This document shows positions 37,201-50,781 of a stretch of DNA of 64,000 bases, piece by piece. A model generated the notes under the pieces. It was not told the DNA's origin and did no database searches. It saw only the letters and a list, made by a program, of their open reading frames with translations. Position numbers and translations under genes: made by a program. The DNA is from Gordionus sp. m RMFG-2023 (lineage: Eukaryota > Nematomorpha > Gordioida > Chordodea > Parachordodidae): positions 449,671 through 513,670 of the forward strand of contig NC_088776.1 in assembly GCF_954871325.1 (NCBI RefSeq), read 5' to 3'. Positions within the stretch are counted from its first letter, which is position 1, and every line of letters starts with the position of its first letter.

Positions 37201-40200
37201 TTATATTTGAATATTATATCTGATAATTATGTAAAATCTCTATGGTCTGAAAGGACAGTATTTGGGCCATTCAGCTAAACCCATCATAGATTGGTTAGAA
37301 TTGAATAAAGTTGGACCACCACCATTCTATATTATATTTATATTACTAATGGATGATTTCTTTGTGTTAGCTACTAACCTTATTATGTACCAAAGATATT
37401 TTTAATTTTTTTTTTACAAAAATTTGATACATTTAGATTATATTTTATTTAAAATAATATATTTTTGATGGTTTGGTGTGAATAACAGATTGAACAAATA
37501 CATGATTGAAAAGGTTTATTAATTTATCACATATACTATTTTTTTGCACGAATTTACATACATTAAAATGATTTTACATTACATAACTACATATAATAAT
37601 ATTTTTTTGATTTTAAATAGGTTTGATTAGATTAGCTGCAAAAATATTTGTGGGCTGGAAATGTCTTTATTATAATAACAGCCTTAAATTTGTAAAAAAT
37701 ATATCTTTTTTTAAAGACCATTTGGCAAAATATGAGTGTATGGTACACATACATATTAGCCAATTCTTATTTTACTATATCTGAAATCACCGACAATGAT
37801 GGCTTTATGGAATGCTTAAAATTTTTAAATCAAATATAGATAATTCTAAATTACAACATTTTTTGTTTTTGACCCACTTATTAAAAAAAACACTTTAAAA
37901 AGGCAAATTTATTTACTTACACAACTAAATTGAAAGCTACACAAATTTTAAAAGTTACAAATCATTTTTTTTGATAATGATAAATTTCATAAAAATAATA
38001 CATTTATTTGCACTGTAAAAATTCTTCAGATTTTAACCAAAAAATATTCAATTTTATAAAATCTTGTAATGTTAATAGAGTTGAAAAAAATGAATTAACT
38101 CACATATTTGGTCTTTGCACTAACCCTGACTTTTCTTTGAATCATACCTTTAATTTTTTAAAACATTTTGTTTTGCAATATAATTTTTATTATGCATTAG
38201 TCAACTTGAAATGGAGCTCTTGTATATCGACTCATGATCTGCAAATCATCATGTGGCCCCCCAACACACTCTATCCTTTTATTTGTAGACAAAAATATTA
38301 TAAATTTCTATTAATTATGTAATCTTGTATCAGGCATTTAAATAATATTTATTTTGGGCTGGGCTTTTTGGGACAGATTTTGTTTGGCATTGGACTGGGT
38401 TATTTTTTAAAAATAATTTTTGGTCAGGCTTGAAAAATTAGGCTCAATGCAAATCAGTAATTTCAACCGCCAGCTGTCTTTTAACAAAATTAACATTAAA
38501 TCTTTTTTTTTATAAAATTTAGATGATCAAATGTCAAATTTGTAATTTTTTTTGTTAGAACCTCGTAATAATATAGGTTATTCAATTTTTTTGGTTGGAG
38601 ATCTTGGAAAAGTTTGTCAAAATCCTCTGAATCACTTTTTCCAAATTTCTACCAGTTATCTTTATAAGATAATTCTAACTAATTTGGTTTACAAAGATCA
38701 AACATTGAATAAATCAAGTCCTGACCGATAGAAATTAGACTATTTTAAGAGCAAATGCCTCACCATTTGTGAAGAGTGCCATGCTCGTAATAAATGTAAT
38801 ATGGTAAAAAACGACTGAATATGTATTTGAATTACATTTTTTAAAAATCCATTATAGATCCGTCCTTGCAAATTCAATTGTTCTGGGCTTCACCCAATTT
38901 TTTTTATATTTTAAACGTATGGCTTATAAATTAGACCCAACAATACACAAAATCAATTAATTTGTTTTTACAAATAAATTACATTTATATTCTGATAAAA
39001 TGTTCCATATTATTTTTTTCAATTTTTAAAAAAAATATTCTTCAAGCCTGGCCTAGTTTGATTTAAAAAAAAATTTATGAGCCCAAACAACAATTTACGG
39101 CACTAATTGCTAGGCTATATTCATTGTATATAATTATTAAATGTATATTTTTCTAGGATTAAAAACTGATATTCAAAATGGAATTGCGATATATACAATT
39201 GAAAGTTCATTAGTCTGTCATATAGAGCGAAGATCTTATCTTATGTGTGTCCCACCTACAATTGCTGCCAGAGCATTTAGAGCAAAAAGGGACTTGTTTT
39301 TTATACTATTTTTTTAAGCCCTAAAGTGAATTCAATACAGCAAAACATTTTCCAATATCTGAAGAGTTTTACACTTTTTCCCGAAAAATTCAAAATGTGA
39401 TTTAAAATTTTTTTTTATCTTCTGGCAATTAATTTTTTTGAATAAAGGGAGTGGGGGGAGTGTACAAGTAATTTTAATTTGCTTAGAATAAAATTTTCTG
39501 CATACTACCTCCCTTCCCTTCCCAGTTATGTCAGTGAATGTAAACATTATTTTACATTATTATGATTGAATTTCGAAATTTTTAATGCGTTGATTATTTT
39601 ATTCCTTCTCATAAATGTTTGGAGGTTTCAATTTTTTTAAATATAAATAATTGTTTTATTTTTTATTAATTCTGTCGATTATTTTTTTTCTTCTCATGTC
39701 CATTTTTCATTCATTATAGAATTTTTTCTCTAAATGTGGTAATTGCAAGAAGACTCAGAATAAAAAGGGAGGATTTTCTACTTCTTATTACATAGGACAT
39801 TTAATCTAAGATTTTCCAGAAAAGGATGACAGGTGGCAACCCTAACTATTATTTATTTTCAGGAAATGAAGGATCAAGTAGATATCACTTTATTCTAGAT
39901 AGGACATATTTTTTTCTGTTTTAACAGGGATTTCTCCCATGTTCCAAAAATGTTTTTACCTACTTTCTGTAATATATTTTTCACATATTGTTGTTGTTAA
40001 AGGATATATTTAAAATATATAGATATATAAAACATATTGAGATACATGATACAATTACGATATAATTCTGATATTTTATTTATTTATAATTAAATTATTA
40101 TATATTACTCGCTTTTATTATAAAACCATCTCATAGTTTGTATCACTGAGGCATTTCAACACACCCTTTGTCACTAAAAAGTTCCTTCAACCTAATGTGT

Positions 40201-43200
40201 ATATGTGAAGGTAGTATAGTGTTGCTATATTTTAGAAGAACACCTTTATATTAGGTTCTTTAAATATTAAAATCGTGACTATTGAAATAACAATTCCAAG
40301 TTTAATAAATGCAATGAATGTGAAATACTTGCATTTTTTTCTGCGATTAGTATCATTTGGAAACTTAAGTTCACTGGCCAAATTGCTGTCAATTCTTCTT
40401 TAAAAGTTTTTTTGGTATTCGTAGGTTTCCAATAAAATTCGGAAAATTTGAGGATGCTCTCTTGAATTGTTTCTGCTTTATCAGTATCACTAATATTAAT
40501 CATCTAAGTTTTTTATTTTTACCATATTTTATCACTGTGGTAAAATAAAACTTGTTTTGAATTGGAAAGCAGATATTTGTTTTTTTTGATTGACCATTTG
40601 TTAAACCAGGTGGGCAAAATTCTAGATGTGCTCTTTATAAGGTTTTTGTAAGCCTCGGATTAAAATTTATTTTTTATATATTATACGTAAGGATGTAAAT
40701 TTCCCGGGAAATTTGGGGAAAAACGGGAAACTATCTTTTTTATAATACTTTACAGGTCAATATTGATTTTTTTTTATGTTTTATTGAAAATATATAGATT
40801 ATAAACATTATAATTAAACAAATATAAATTATTTTCAATTAATTTGCAATTACTTTACATGTTTTATTTTAAATATTATATATAGACTAAATAATATTTA
40901 AACAATTAATTTTGAATAGTTAATTATCTTTGTTTGAAGATGAAAATGATTCCAGATCAGAGCTTGAAATTCTGGAATCCAGCAATTTGTCATTTTCAGT
41001 AATTTCTTTTCCCATAAAATGTAGATTGGCTCTTATATAAACTAATTTGCGAACTTTGTCATTTTTTATTCTATTTATAGATTTAGAATGAATATTTCCA
41101 AAGGAGGACCATATTCTTTCGGATGCTGCACTTGTTGGTTATACTGATAAAATTCATATGGCTAGGGTCGATATGTATTGATTGCAACATAGACCTAATA
41201 AAATATTGAATAACACAATTTTAAGATTAGAAAAAGAGTTAAGTTATTGTTTACAGAAATATAAAAGTATTTAACCTTTCCACCAACTCACTGGATCTGT
41301 AAATGATGCGCCTTGCCAAAGACTTGCTATATTAAAAAAATCTTCCCTTGCACGATATTTCGATAGGTTTCCTATTACTCTTGCAATATCTAAATCTAGA
41401 TATCCAGATAATTGGTTAATAATATCCAACCCCTTTGCAACTTCATTGTCTCATTAAATCTGCAAAACCTTGGGTCAAATATATGAGCAGCATAATGAAT
41501 GTCCCAACAACAAAAATTTTTTCGGCTTTTGATAAACTGCTCTATTTCTAAAATCTTGCTCTGCGACAATATATTTGATATTGTTTTATAAGCGTTAAAT
41601 GTCTCCCTGATATGAATAAACGCTTGAGGGACATCAGATAAATTGGCTTTATCTCCTTCCACTATCTCTATTTGCGTAAATATGACTTTAATAAAATTAT
41701 ATAGTTGCATTAGATTATTTAAAAACCCATCGTTATCAAGAAGAGTAAGTCTTTTATCTCGATCAGTAAATATATCAAGAATAGCCATTTCCTGTAAAAT
41801 ATCTTTATTTTTTAACAAGCTATTTATCATCAAAACTATACTTGCCCAATGAGTTGGGCTAGGCAACTTTAGGGAAACAATTTTATTATTATTTCTTAGG
41901 AGTTGTTTTTCTTTTAATGTTGATAAAAGAATATTGTTAGATTTTAAATATTTTATGATATTTTTAGCTTTTGTGACTAAAATTTGAATGGATAATATCT
42001 TATTTGCATGTCCTTTACAAGTAGATTTAATTCATGAGTGGCACGGCACATCCAATGCATTCAAATTGAATGCATTGGTGAATGATTCAATAGTTGGGTA
42101 TTTCAGTTTTACAAGGGCCCATGCTTTTTTCATATTGCTTGCATTGTCAGTTATTATGGTGTTGATTTTTAAAATTTCTACTTCTTCAATTACTTTAATA
42201 AATTCGTTTGATATATGTTCACCTGTGTGCATGTTAGATCCTGTGTGTATCGATTTATAAAAAATGGGACAGGGGGTTGCTAGAATAAAGTTGATAATGG
42301 ATTCCCCTCTTATATTTGTCCATCCATCACTAATTAGAGTCAAATTTTTACTTTTGCTTAATTTTTCATTGACTATATGTTCAAACCTCTTAAACTCACT
42401 GTCTAATAAATTTTTACTCAGTAAATATCTAGAAGGCATTTTAAAAGCGGCCTTAATGATTGATAAAGTTTTTCCCAATATAAACAATTGGTTATTGAAA
42501 ATGGACAATTCGACACAAAGATCGCTTGTGCAAATTCAATATCTAATTTACTTTGTTCATCAGCCGTTATATTATCAAGGTATTTCATTAAATTATTTTG
42601 TTGGAAAGGTGTTGATTTTTTAGAAATGATTTCATTTTTATTTGTATAATCTTTTTTATTAAAATTAATATTGGAAGATGTGGTTGGTCTATCACTGAAA
42701 TCATCAACATTATTGTTAATTGTATTATTACTTAATGTTCTCCTTCTAAGATATTTATTGCATTTAGAAATATGAATTGTCATTTTTGTTGAATTGGGAA
42801 AACTGTATTCTAAATTGCAGTATTTGCAGACTGCAATACAGCCCTTCTTATTCTGAGCTTTGTGTTTATAAAAATAGGCCCAAACATCTGAATACTTTCT
42901 AGGCATCTATAAGATCAAACATGAACAATTTAAAAACTTTAATATAGATTGTATATATTGATTTGATGACTTAAATACATTAATTGAAACTAAAATTTTC
43001 TGCTAAACTTAATACATTGATTTAAAGACTGTGAAATTAATTACTATATATATTCTCTATTAAAAATAACTTAACATTTCTTATATTATTTATAAATTTC
43101 AATTGTATTTATTTATTAAATAAATATACTATATAGACAAGCTATCTATAAGAACAAACATGAGCAATTTAAAAACTTTATGTTGTGCTTGTGTGTGATG

Positions 43201-46200
43201 GATGATGATGACTGTTAATTAATACTAAAAATTTTCAACTAAATTTAAAAACTGTGAAATAAAGAACTATAAATATTCTCTATTAACATAACTTAAAATT
43301 TCATTGGTATTTATTTATAATATAAATATACTTTTCAGACTAGCTATTTAATTTTAACAAGTATTTTCTATTTGCAAATGTAAATAGGGAAATTGACATA
43401 ATTCAAAAACAAAACACAATTATAATTATGTTATGAACCACGAGGAAAAAATGATTTTATAAAATCTAATAAAAATCGTATTTATTTTATCATAAGATCA
43501 TTTTCAAAATTGAAAAACTGTTAATATTATAAAAATCATGTTGATTTGAGCAAAAAAACCTATTATAAAAATTGGGGAAACTATAGGGGAAATTTCCCCT
43601 GTCTTACATCCCTAATTATACGTATTAAATATTATTTCATTTTATCAAGCACAATAATTAATTTATTCAAATTTAGGAGTTTTAATATACAGATGGCCAG
43701 AATTCAATAAAAAAAGTTAGTATTCAAAAAGGCTAAAATTTTTAATCATAATAATTTGGACAAATATTTAAACACCAAATAAATCAAATGATAAAATAAA
43801 TTCTTATCACGAATAAAACATTAAAAATATTTTTTAGATTAAAACATTAATTTTATAAAATCTTTAGCCTAGCAATTTATTTTGTTAAAAAAATTGGCAA
43901 AATTGAAAATTTTAACTAGTCAGTGATATCTCAAAAAGTGCTTATTGGAAATTTGCCTAATTGTTTGCAAATATTAAACTAAATTGAAATATCGGAACAA
44001 AATATGAATTAGTTTTATTGTTACTGGAATTTGTGGAGTAAATGCAAAACTGGTGTAATTAAGGATATAATAAATAAAGTAAAAATACATCTAAATATAC
44101 ACAGATACATTTATAAAAATGTATATTAATTAAATATAGTGAATAAAATTTTGCTCAATTTTTTTCAATTTTTGAACTGTTAATTTTACAATTAGCAAAT
44201 TGTACAAAGCAGTTGGATAACCAATTTAATTTTGTAAAAAAATATGTCTTATAGCTATATTTGGAAAAAAATACCCACTGAGCAAAGGTGGGGTTTGAAC
44301 TGGTATATTTTAGAAAATAATAATTACAAATTCACATGTCTAGCCAATTTATTGACAACATTAAAATGGAAACTAGTCATTGGTACTTCTTCCTGGTTGA
44401 AGTATAATAAGTTGAACAAAATTGATCAACTAAGTTATAGTTAAATTTTATTTTTACAATAATATTTTTGATTGTTTACTACAACTTCACTACTTTCAAT
44501 ATCATTATAATCACTAATCAATAAAAGTCTTCCTGACTTGATTTAAAACGAAGTTATCTAAATAAAATGTTTTATATATAATAAATATCAAATACACTGT
44601 ACTTAAGTTATAAATTTACTTGTAAGATAGTTTTATTTAGCTGAGTAATTTATGAATATTAAACCTCATTAACAAATAAGATAAATTTTTTAAAATTTAC
44701 AACCCTGTGATTTCCATATGTTGAGGATTAATATTTTTTTCACTTTTGGATCTTAATTTGTCATGAATAACAAAAAATATGGGGCCTATTTGTTCCCAAA
44801 GCTCAACAAATCGTAAATACTTAAACTCTTTATTCTAACCAGTAAAATTTGTTGGACAGTACTTTAATTAAACCAATAATAACCTACTAAAAAAATCAAG
44901 TTTATGATCAGATCAGTTAATATTTTTTATCAAAGGTTTTTAATAATTATGGGTTAACATTTACCCCACCTTTACTCTAAAGAGGTGGTAAAAATTATAC
45001 TAAAAATTTTTTAACTAGTATCTGCATAGCATACATTAAATTATCACATTAGTTGGTATGATAACCGGTTGGAAAGTTGGTCAATTAACCTAAGGAGTAT
45101 TTGATTGGACAATTGACTGGAGGAATATATGACCAATCGAATACTCGAAAATATTATTAGTTAATAAGTATATTGATTTAATTAACTAATATGTATTTAA
45201 AGCACGTTTATCAATATAATTAAGATTGCAATTTACATAAAAATAAATTTGTAATCATCAAAGGCATCGATTTAATTATAATTTTATATTAAAATATTTA
45301 AATTTCATTTTAAAAAATATAAAAATAAAAAAATTCTCATTATTTATTTGATTAGATCTCTCTATATATAAATAAATTTAATAATTTTTGTTATATCATG
45401 GTTTGAGAAAATTACTAATTGCAAATTTATATTACATATTGTAAAATTATTTAAACAAGAGTACATATATAAGAAAGCTTAGAAAACAGCTCTTCGGAAG
45501 ATATTGCCAAAAATATATTAAATGATAAAAATTTTAAACTATTCTTTATAGCTATCTTATTGTCGTAAGTGCAAAGGGGTAAATGTACTTTGGCCCACGT
45601 AAAAAAACGAGATGCTGTCAAACACATAATTCAATCATGCCATGATTTTATGTCTTCACCTGAAGAAAAAAAATTAAGATACTTTAAAAAAATAAAATAC
45701 AATCAAGATACATGTGCTTACACTGCTGACTATTTATTGGATCCTCATTATTAGGGGAGCATCTTACTAGTAGTGAGAGCATGTAGTGATAATCAAAATA
45801 ATTTAAGTCTGAAGTAAAAGCAGCATGGTATAGCCAAAATATTTGGTAGTAATTTTCATAAAAAACGATCAGATATCAGCTTCAAGTTGTTGGAATATGC
45901 TTTGCCCACTATGAAAATTAAGAATGTCTAATATCTTGTTAACGATTCCTAGTTTTTCTTTTCCTGAAAGAAATTTGACCATAACATTCATATGGACTGA
46001 TCGACACCCAAGAAAATGATAATATTAAATATGAATCAGAACAAGACTGCCATGGAGAGCCAAACATTAATTTTAGAATTTAAAATATAATTTAATTTTC
46101 CATAGATTCATTTTTTTACAATTATATATAAAATAAAGTTAATATTGTCTTAGAAACCATATACTCGAATTTGGCCATATTTGACTGGTAAAAAATAACT

Positions 46201-46902
46201 TGAAACAACTAAAATTCTATTTTATTGTTTTTATCCGACTATAATATGTTACAACCATGTAAATTCCCTATCTTGCCGCAAAGGCATAAATTAGCACCAT
46301 GGCTCGTATTTTTTTTTCATATTTAGGTTTGAATTTTTAAATTTTGATCTTTTATCCAAAGTCTTGGATATTCTATAGTTATTTGTGCTATTACCTATTT
46401 TAAAAAGAACTATAATTTAACCTAGATTATCCTTGGCCTTTTTTTTAAACCATGTTTACATTGTTCCTTCAACTTTATTTCTCATTTCTCTAATAAAACT
46501 ATTAAATTGATACCCATTTAACAAAACCTAAAACCTTCTATTTTTTTTTTATTAAAACGTGTTGCAAAACATTAGCAGTCAATGCCTCCATCTTACCCGA
46601 GTGGTAACCCCAGGCCCCCCTCACAAGGGGCGGGAGATAACAGTGCCTCACCCTCGCGCTCACCGAGTCAGCAAAACGGTAGTCCCGCAAAGATGCCCGA
46701 AGGGGGTAAGCCAGGAGGTGGGCCACCGTCTTTGATGCAGCCTGGCATGAGGCCGAGACCCCCACCTTCCCTGATGCATCAAATGATGGGAGGACCCCCA
46801 CCCCATTCCAATCCTTTTATGATGATGCCACACGGAGCGCCACCCCAACATGGGCCCAATATGGCCAATGGCGGAATGAATAAACGCAATCGGAGATATT
46901 GA
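34230..46902 (+). CDS. DBHS paraspeckle-type RNA-binding protein (NONO/SFPQ/PSPC1/NonA family)
   Basis: Exons, all with GT-AG junctions and consistent phase: 34230-34538, 34581-34882, 34927-35022, 35066-35262, 35544-35604, 35652-35694, 35742-35873 and 46579-46902, totalling 1464 nt (487 residues plus stop; human NONO has 471). RRM1 is at residues 62-133, with CRLFVANI and KGFGFIKL. RRM2 is at 136-205, with the family's non-aromatic RNP1 (KSTGEAIVEF). The NOPS segment at 206-257 starts MRPVVVEP and includes FAPPGTFEYDYGNKWKAL. The coiled coil at 258-322 includes HEHQTMMLRQDLMRRQEELR. The C-terminal tail, rich in Met, Pro, Gly and Asn, ends NKRNRRY, like NKRRRY in NONO. DBHS proteins dimerise through RRM2, NOPS and coiled coil and act in nuclear RNA retention, splicing, transcription and DNA repair. 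The coiled coil after LRRMEE is much shorter than in vertebrate members. Extra exons in the 10.7-kb last intron cannot be excluded. The first ATG in frame was used as start. Confidence 0.93.
35874..40679. other. Large last intron of the DBHS gene, left part
   Basis: AT-rich intronic DNA. GC-richer transposon-like scraps are at 38340-38460 (gggctgggctttttgggac, ttggtcaggcttgaa) and 39040-39110 (caagcctggcctag). The 104-codon ORF at 38008-38322 has no recognisable domain and no clear splice sites linking it to the host gene. Confidence 0.55.
40688..43614 (-). mobile_element. hAT transposon, near full length, antisense in the DBHS intron
   Basis: A 2927-bp element. Ends are taaggatgtaa (left) and tagggatgtaa (right, read inward). 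A perfect 8-bp target duplication, attatacg, lies at 40680-40687 and 43615-43622. Both subterminal regions carry ggggaaa/tttcccc motifs. It encodes a hAT transposase on the minus strand (see next entry). It is a clean single insertion into intron 7 of the host gene, opposite in orientation to the gene. Confidence 0.95.
40920..42906 (-). pseudogene. hAT transposase (BED finger, DUF659-like, dimerisation domain), broken
   Basis: Reading from 42906 on the minus strand. A BED-type zinc finger comes first, with YSDVWAYF, CKYCNLEYSF and a distal HISKCNK. Then the hAT catalytic region: LISDGWTNIRGESIINFI with the first catalytic Asp, and IITDNASNMKKAW with the second. Next come KAKNIIKYLK and LPSPTHWASI. 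Then the typical AAHIFDPRF. Near 41050-41150 is the C-terminal dimerisation motif SAASERIWSSFGNIHSK. At least two frame changes interrupt it: one near 42490 between the N-terminal part and the catalytic core, and one near 42025 where HELNLLVKD continues in another frame. It was probably autonomous once. Plus-strand ORFs over this region are antisense shadows. Confidence 0.9.
43623..45568. other. DBHS intron, AT-rich, with a 14-bp inverted repeat
   Basis: No coding exon is recognised. gagtatttgattgg (45095-45108) and ccaatcgaatactc (45133-45146) form an imperfect hairpin around a 24-bp loop, possibly the core of a fold-back element. Confidence 0.5.
45569..45950 (+). pseudogene. hAT transposase fragment
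   Basis: A 61-codon frame, ending CAYTADYLLDPHY, contains the AxxLLDPxY signature that precedes the C-terminal part of hAT transposases (compare AAHIFDPRF in the element at 40688). The preceding residues (FMSSPEEKKLRYFKKI) fit the helical insertion region. The frame breaks just after the signature. Orientation is opposite to the 40688 element and the sequence is clearly different, so it comes from another hAT family. No ends were found. Confidence 0.5.
46579..46902 (+). CDS. Last exon of the DBHS gene (Pro/Met/Gly-rich tail)
   Basis: The acceptor cattagcag precedes tca atg cct in phase 0, matching the end of exon 7. The exon encodes 107 residues rich in Pro, Gly, Ser and Met (for example MMGGPPPHSNPFMMMPHG) and ends NKRNRRY, the basic C-terminus typical of NONO-type proteins and probably part of the nuclear localisation signal. 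It is strikingly GC-rich against AT-rich flanks, partly because of Pro/Gly codons. ORFs on the minus strand here are shadows. Confidence 0.88.
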   Translation, partial: SMPPSYPSGNPRPPSQGAGDNSASPSRSPSQQNGSPAKMPEGGKPGGGPPSLMQPGMRPRPPPSLMHQMMGGPPPHSNPFMMMPHGAPPQHGPNMANGGMNKRNRRY

Positions 46903-47490
46903 TTTGATTTATCGATAATTGCCTGCATGATTTGAATGTGTACAATAATTTTGGATGCTTATTCTCATATTGATATAGATGCAAATTTCTCAATTTAATC
47001 TTCCACTACCAATTTTTTCCCCTATTATAATGATGGTCAACCTAAAATGTCAACAACGTCAATCAGATATGATCCTCTCACATTAGTTCTTCTGAGAAAT
47101 TTAGACCCAATTTTGACTTTAATTAATTGTTAATTATTTAACAAGATGTCAACCTTACAATCCTTTTTTTTTACAAAGCTTTTCTACATATCTAAACTAT
47201 TACATTTTTTGTTTTCATTAATTATATTTTTTTGTACAACATTATTTTAATATATTATTAAATTGTCTGTAATAATAATATGTTTTTTTTTATTTAAAAA
47301 AACCATAAATGTTCTTTATGATAGTTTTAGATCTATTGTAATTCATTTTTTTAGGATAAATATTTAGTGCTATTTGAACATGCAGAAATACAGAAGTGGA
47401 TATATTTTACATTCATATATCATTTGTTATAATGTAGTATTATTAGCTATTTGCCTAATTTTTTTTTTTGTAAACATGTTACTAAATAAA
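46903..47490 (+). other. Likely 3' UTR of the DBHS gene
   Basis: The first clear AATAAA on the plus strand after the stop codon is at 47485-47490 (actaaataaattt), giving an untranslated region of about 580 bp. Whether cleavage occurs here is inferred, not shown. Confidence 0.45.
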
Positions 47491-50400
47491 TTTATTTATA
47501 TGTTACGAAAGTATTCCTCTTATTGATGATCCCGAGACGATTGATTAACACATATCGACTAAAATTATCCAATAACTTTGATTGATAATAGATTTTCCCA
47601 AATAAATTCGTATTTTATCGGTACAAGATATCCCGAAAAATATATATATTTTTTTTGATTTATAAATAGTGATATTTAAAAATAAATTGTTTATTGATTT
47701 GATTGGATATAAAATATTTATTACTTGATAAATTGGAATTATTAGCAACACCTTATTTTGCTAAAATATTCTTTTGATCCAAATTTAACTTTATATACTA
47801 CTAAAATCATAATTTTCACCATTTTTGAATATTATTAATCATGGCTGCACCAATATAAATATCGGGTAGGGACTGGACAAGTCAAATTAGGTGTAAATTT
47901 GTAATATCTTTTTCTTTAAGTTTTGGACCGCCAGTTACCGAAAAAATATGGCTTAATGTTGTCATTTATTCGGAGATATAAACCGATATTTAAAGTAACG
48001 GTGTCTATCGATACTTTTTAATTGTCCCATGTTACTAGCTAATAACCAAAAAATGATAATTGTCCTTAATAGATTTTAATTCTTTTAGCTTACCTTGAGC
48101 TATTAGCGGTTGGAAATAATAGCTGTTATTCTTGGTTTAGATTGCGATTGGATGTGGCAATCTTGAATATTTAGGTCTTACGTCTTTACTGATAAGAAGA
48201 TCTATTATTTTGGTGCCACATATACATTTTTAATTTATAAGGAAGGGGGGGGGCGGGTTTTGAGTAAAAATATGAATGCCATATTGTATTATACGATAGT
48301 TTGGTTTTATGGAAGGTATATTTTATTTCAGTAATTAAAATTCCACTAGTTTTATGAGAAAAATTCAGAGGGATCATCTGGTCCATATAGCGTCATCGAT
48401 GAAGAACTTATATCAGAATGACTTGTCCCAAGTAGGTTTATCCTTCCCACCTTTAGTTTATTTCGTATAACAAATCATGAGTCGTCAAAAATTTAAATTC
48501 ACATTTATTTTTCCGAAATTACATGTTTTAACCTGTTCCTTTGGGCTTTTCTGTCAATGTAACATCGACACGATAATTCTTCTATAAACCCATTTTTTCC
48601 CCCTAAAATATATCCGGAATATTAAAGTCTAATGTTTTAATACACAGCTCGTTAATTCCTGATGAAAACTTTTTTATTAGACAGTTATAATATTCGGTTC
48701 AACATTCTTATATTAATTCTTTTATTTAGAAATGCCTCCATTAGTTTTATCATTTTATAACAATTTTATTGTTAGCTTTCCTTTTATCCATGTATTTCTC
48801 CATCATAGTATCTCCAATTTTAAGTTTTGGCTTAAAATTTCTTAAATATCATGATGCTTTTGTAGTTCCCCTCATTGCATTAGAAAGATATATACTTGGA
48901 CTCCTTATCCCCCCCTTACTTAAATTTATTTTACGGTTAGTGTGGACTGGTCGTGGAAATTTTGGATAGGGGGGTTTTTGGCCCCACTTTTAATTCTATT
49001 TGTCTTGCTAATTCTACGAAATACTTTATTACTACTTGTCAGCCGTAATAATTTTTCATTTGCGAACTTTTTGACCCTACCCTAAAATGGGCTGTTCGAC
49101 CGAAACCCCACAGATCCCACCTAACACTTAAATATAGTCACGTGATCCAGGAATATTGATCTTTCCTTCAAAATAAAAAATCTTTCATTATTATCATTAC
49201 TAATTTTCGTTCAAAATTTTTATCAAACTCTGATTTCTTTCCTATATTCTTTTTCTTCCCTTTCCCTATGGAATACCACAATTATAAAATTAATTTTTTA
49301 AACAAAATAGAATGTTATCTTATAATACGTAGAATGAAATAGATAAACATTATAGCATTGAAATAGACATTTTTAAGATAGCTTTTTTCTTAAAAATTCA
49401 GGTCCTTATCAGTCCAGGATCTAAGATTTATCTCAGGGTGTATGAAAAATCTATTTAAAAAAAACGTGTGATACAGAATTTATATAAACCTTGGGTACCT
49501 TTTTTGAATAAAAGAGGATGGCTATTTAAAAATAATCGGCTACTACCACAAATAACCCGCAAATATCGATACTTAAAAAATATCGAATTCTGTGCCGCTT
49601 CGATATTAGGTAACGATGCGTTCTACGTTTTATTTTTCGGGCTTATTTGTCTTCGGTATATTTAAATTTGTTTTGGTAATAACTCCATCAATTTCGATAT
49701 ATCCGATTAGCGTTAACTTCTACCCACGACAAACTAATTAAATTTATTCGCAAAACATGGATGGACGAAGCCAACTATCCGCAAATTTATCCGCGTAGAG
49801 GTGTGCCCATACAGCTTTTTCCATCTATATTATCCATGTTTCGTCGTTTTAAGACGATGTATAAATAAGAACTAGATTTCAAAATTAATTTTGACTTTAG
49901 AATTACCTCTCGTTTTTTTTTTACTTAAATTGTTTGTATAAGTTTTTGCTATATTTGATTTTCTAAACTTTAAAATCGTTTTTCTCACTGTGAAAAATTT
50001 TACTCTTGGGGCACTTCAACCATGCTGATCGTTTTCTATTTTTATAACTGTTGGCTATCTTGGAATTTTTAACCTTCTTACCCCCGATGCCAAATTGTAT
50101 TTACTCTTGGGGCACTTCAACCATGCTGATATCGTCTTCAATTTTTATAACTGTTAGCTATCTTGGAATTTTTAACCTTCTTACCAGTTGCCAAATTGTA
50201 TGAGAGAAAATGGAAATTATCTTTCATTTTTATGTATCCCCTTGAATAAGCATTTGAAATATCGGCCCCCATTTTATTTTAAAAAATCGGTTACACCGCT
50301 AAGTTCCCGCGTAAATTCCCTTCTATAAAAAAATTCTTATTTCCATTTTTTTATTATTATTATTATTTTTCAGGCTTTTAATAATAGTTTGTAAAAAAAT

Positions 50401-50781
50401 CCTGATTGGCGCACGCTTGTAAACAGATGTGACGAATCGAATTCTTCCTTTCCGAAATTTGAATTGACTCCTAATATGATATTCCGAATATGAATTCGAT
50501 CTGGCGTAACCTGAAAGATGCTATTATCGAGCCAATAGGCTCTGCTTCAAAAATTTTTTAAAATTCCAACTTGTAATATAGACGTTCAAACGTATTTGCC
50601 GTGTCTATCATACAAATGTCCTTTTAAAATCGAAAAACAAAAATATATATAATAAAAATTATTTTTCATTATCCGTTGTTTTTTGAGATATATTTTTTAA
50701 AATTTAAATAATAATGGCCTAATTATTTTATTATTTACTATAAAGACTTATTAAATGATATTTCACTATTATTATTTCTAA
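47491..50781. other. AT-rich intergenic DNA with a 101-bp tandem duplication
   Basis: No gene is recognised; short ORFs at 47545, 48186, 48769 and 49468 have no recognisable domains. A two-copy tandem duplication of 101 bp lies at about 49999-50200, both copies starting tttactcttggggcactt. A G-rich run is at 48244-48257. Confidence 0.55.

Noticed and set aside
38008-38322. 104-codon ORF in the large intron as an extra DBHS exon
   Set aside because: The residue content does not resemble DBHS sequence, and no suitable acceptor and donor in the right phase border it.
41643-42623. Plus-strand ORFs over the hAT element
   Set aside because: They are antisense to the recognised transposase and show no domain of their own.
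46538-46851. Minus-strand ORFs over the last DBHS exon
   Set aside because: They arise from low stop density in the GC-rich exon; the plus strand has the matching splice phase and family C-terminus.
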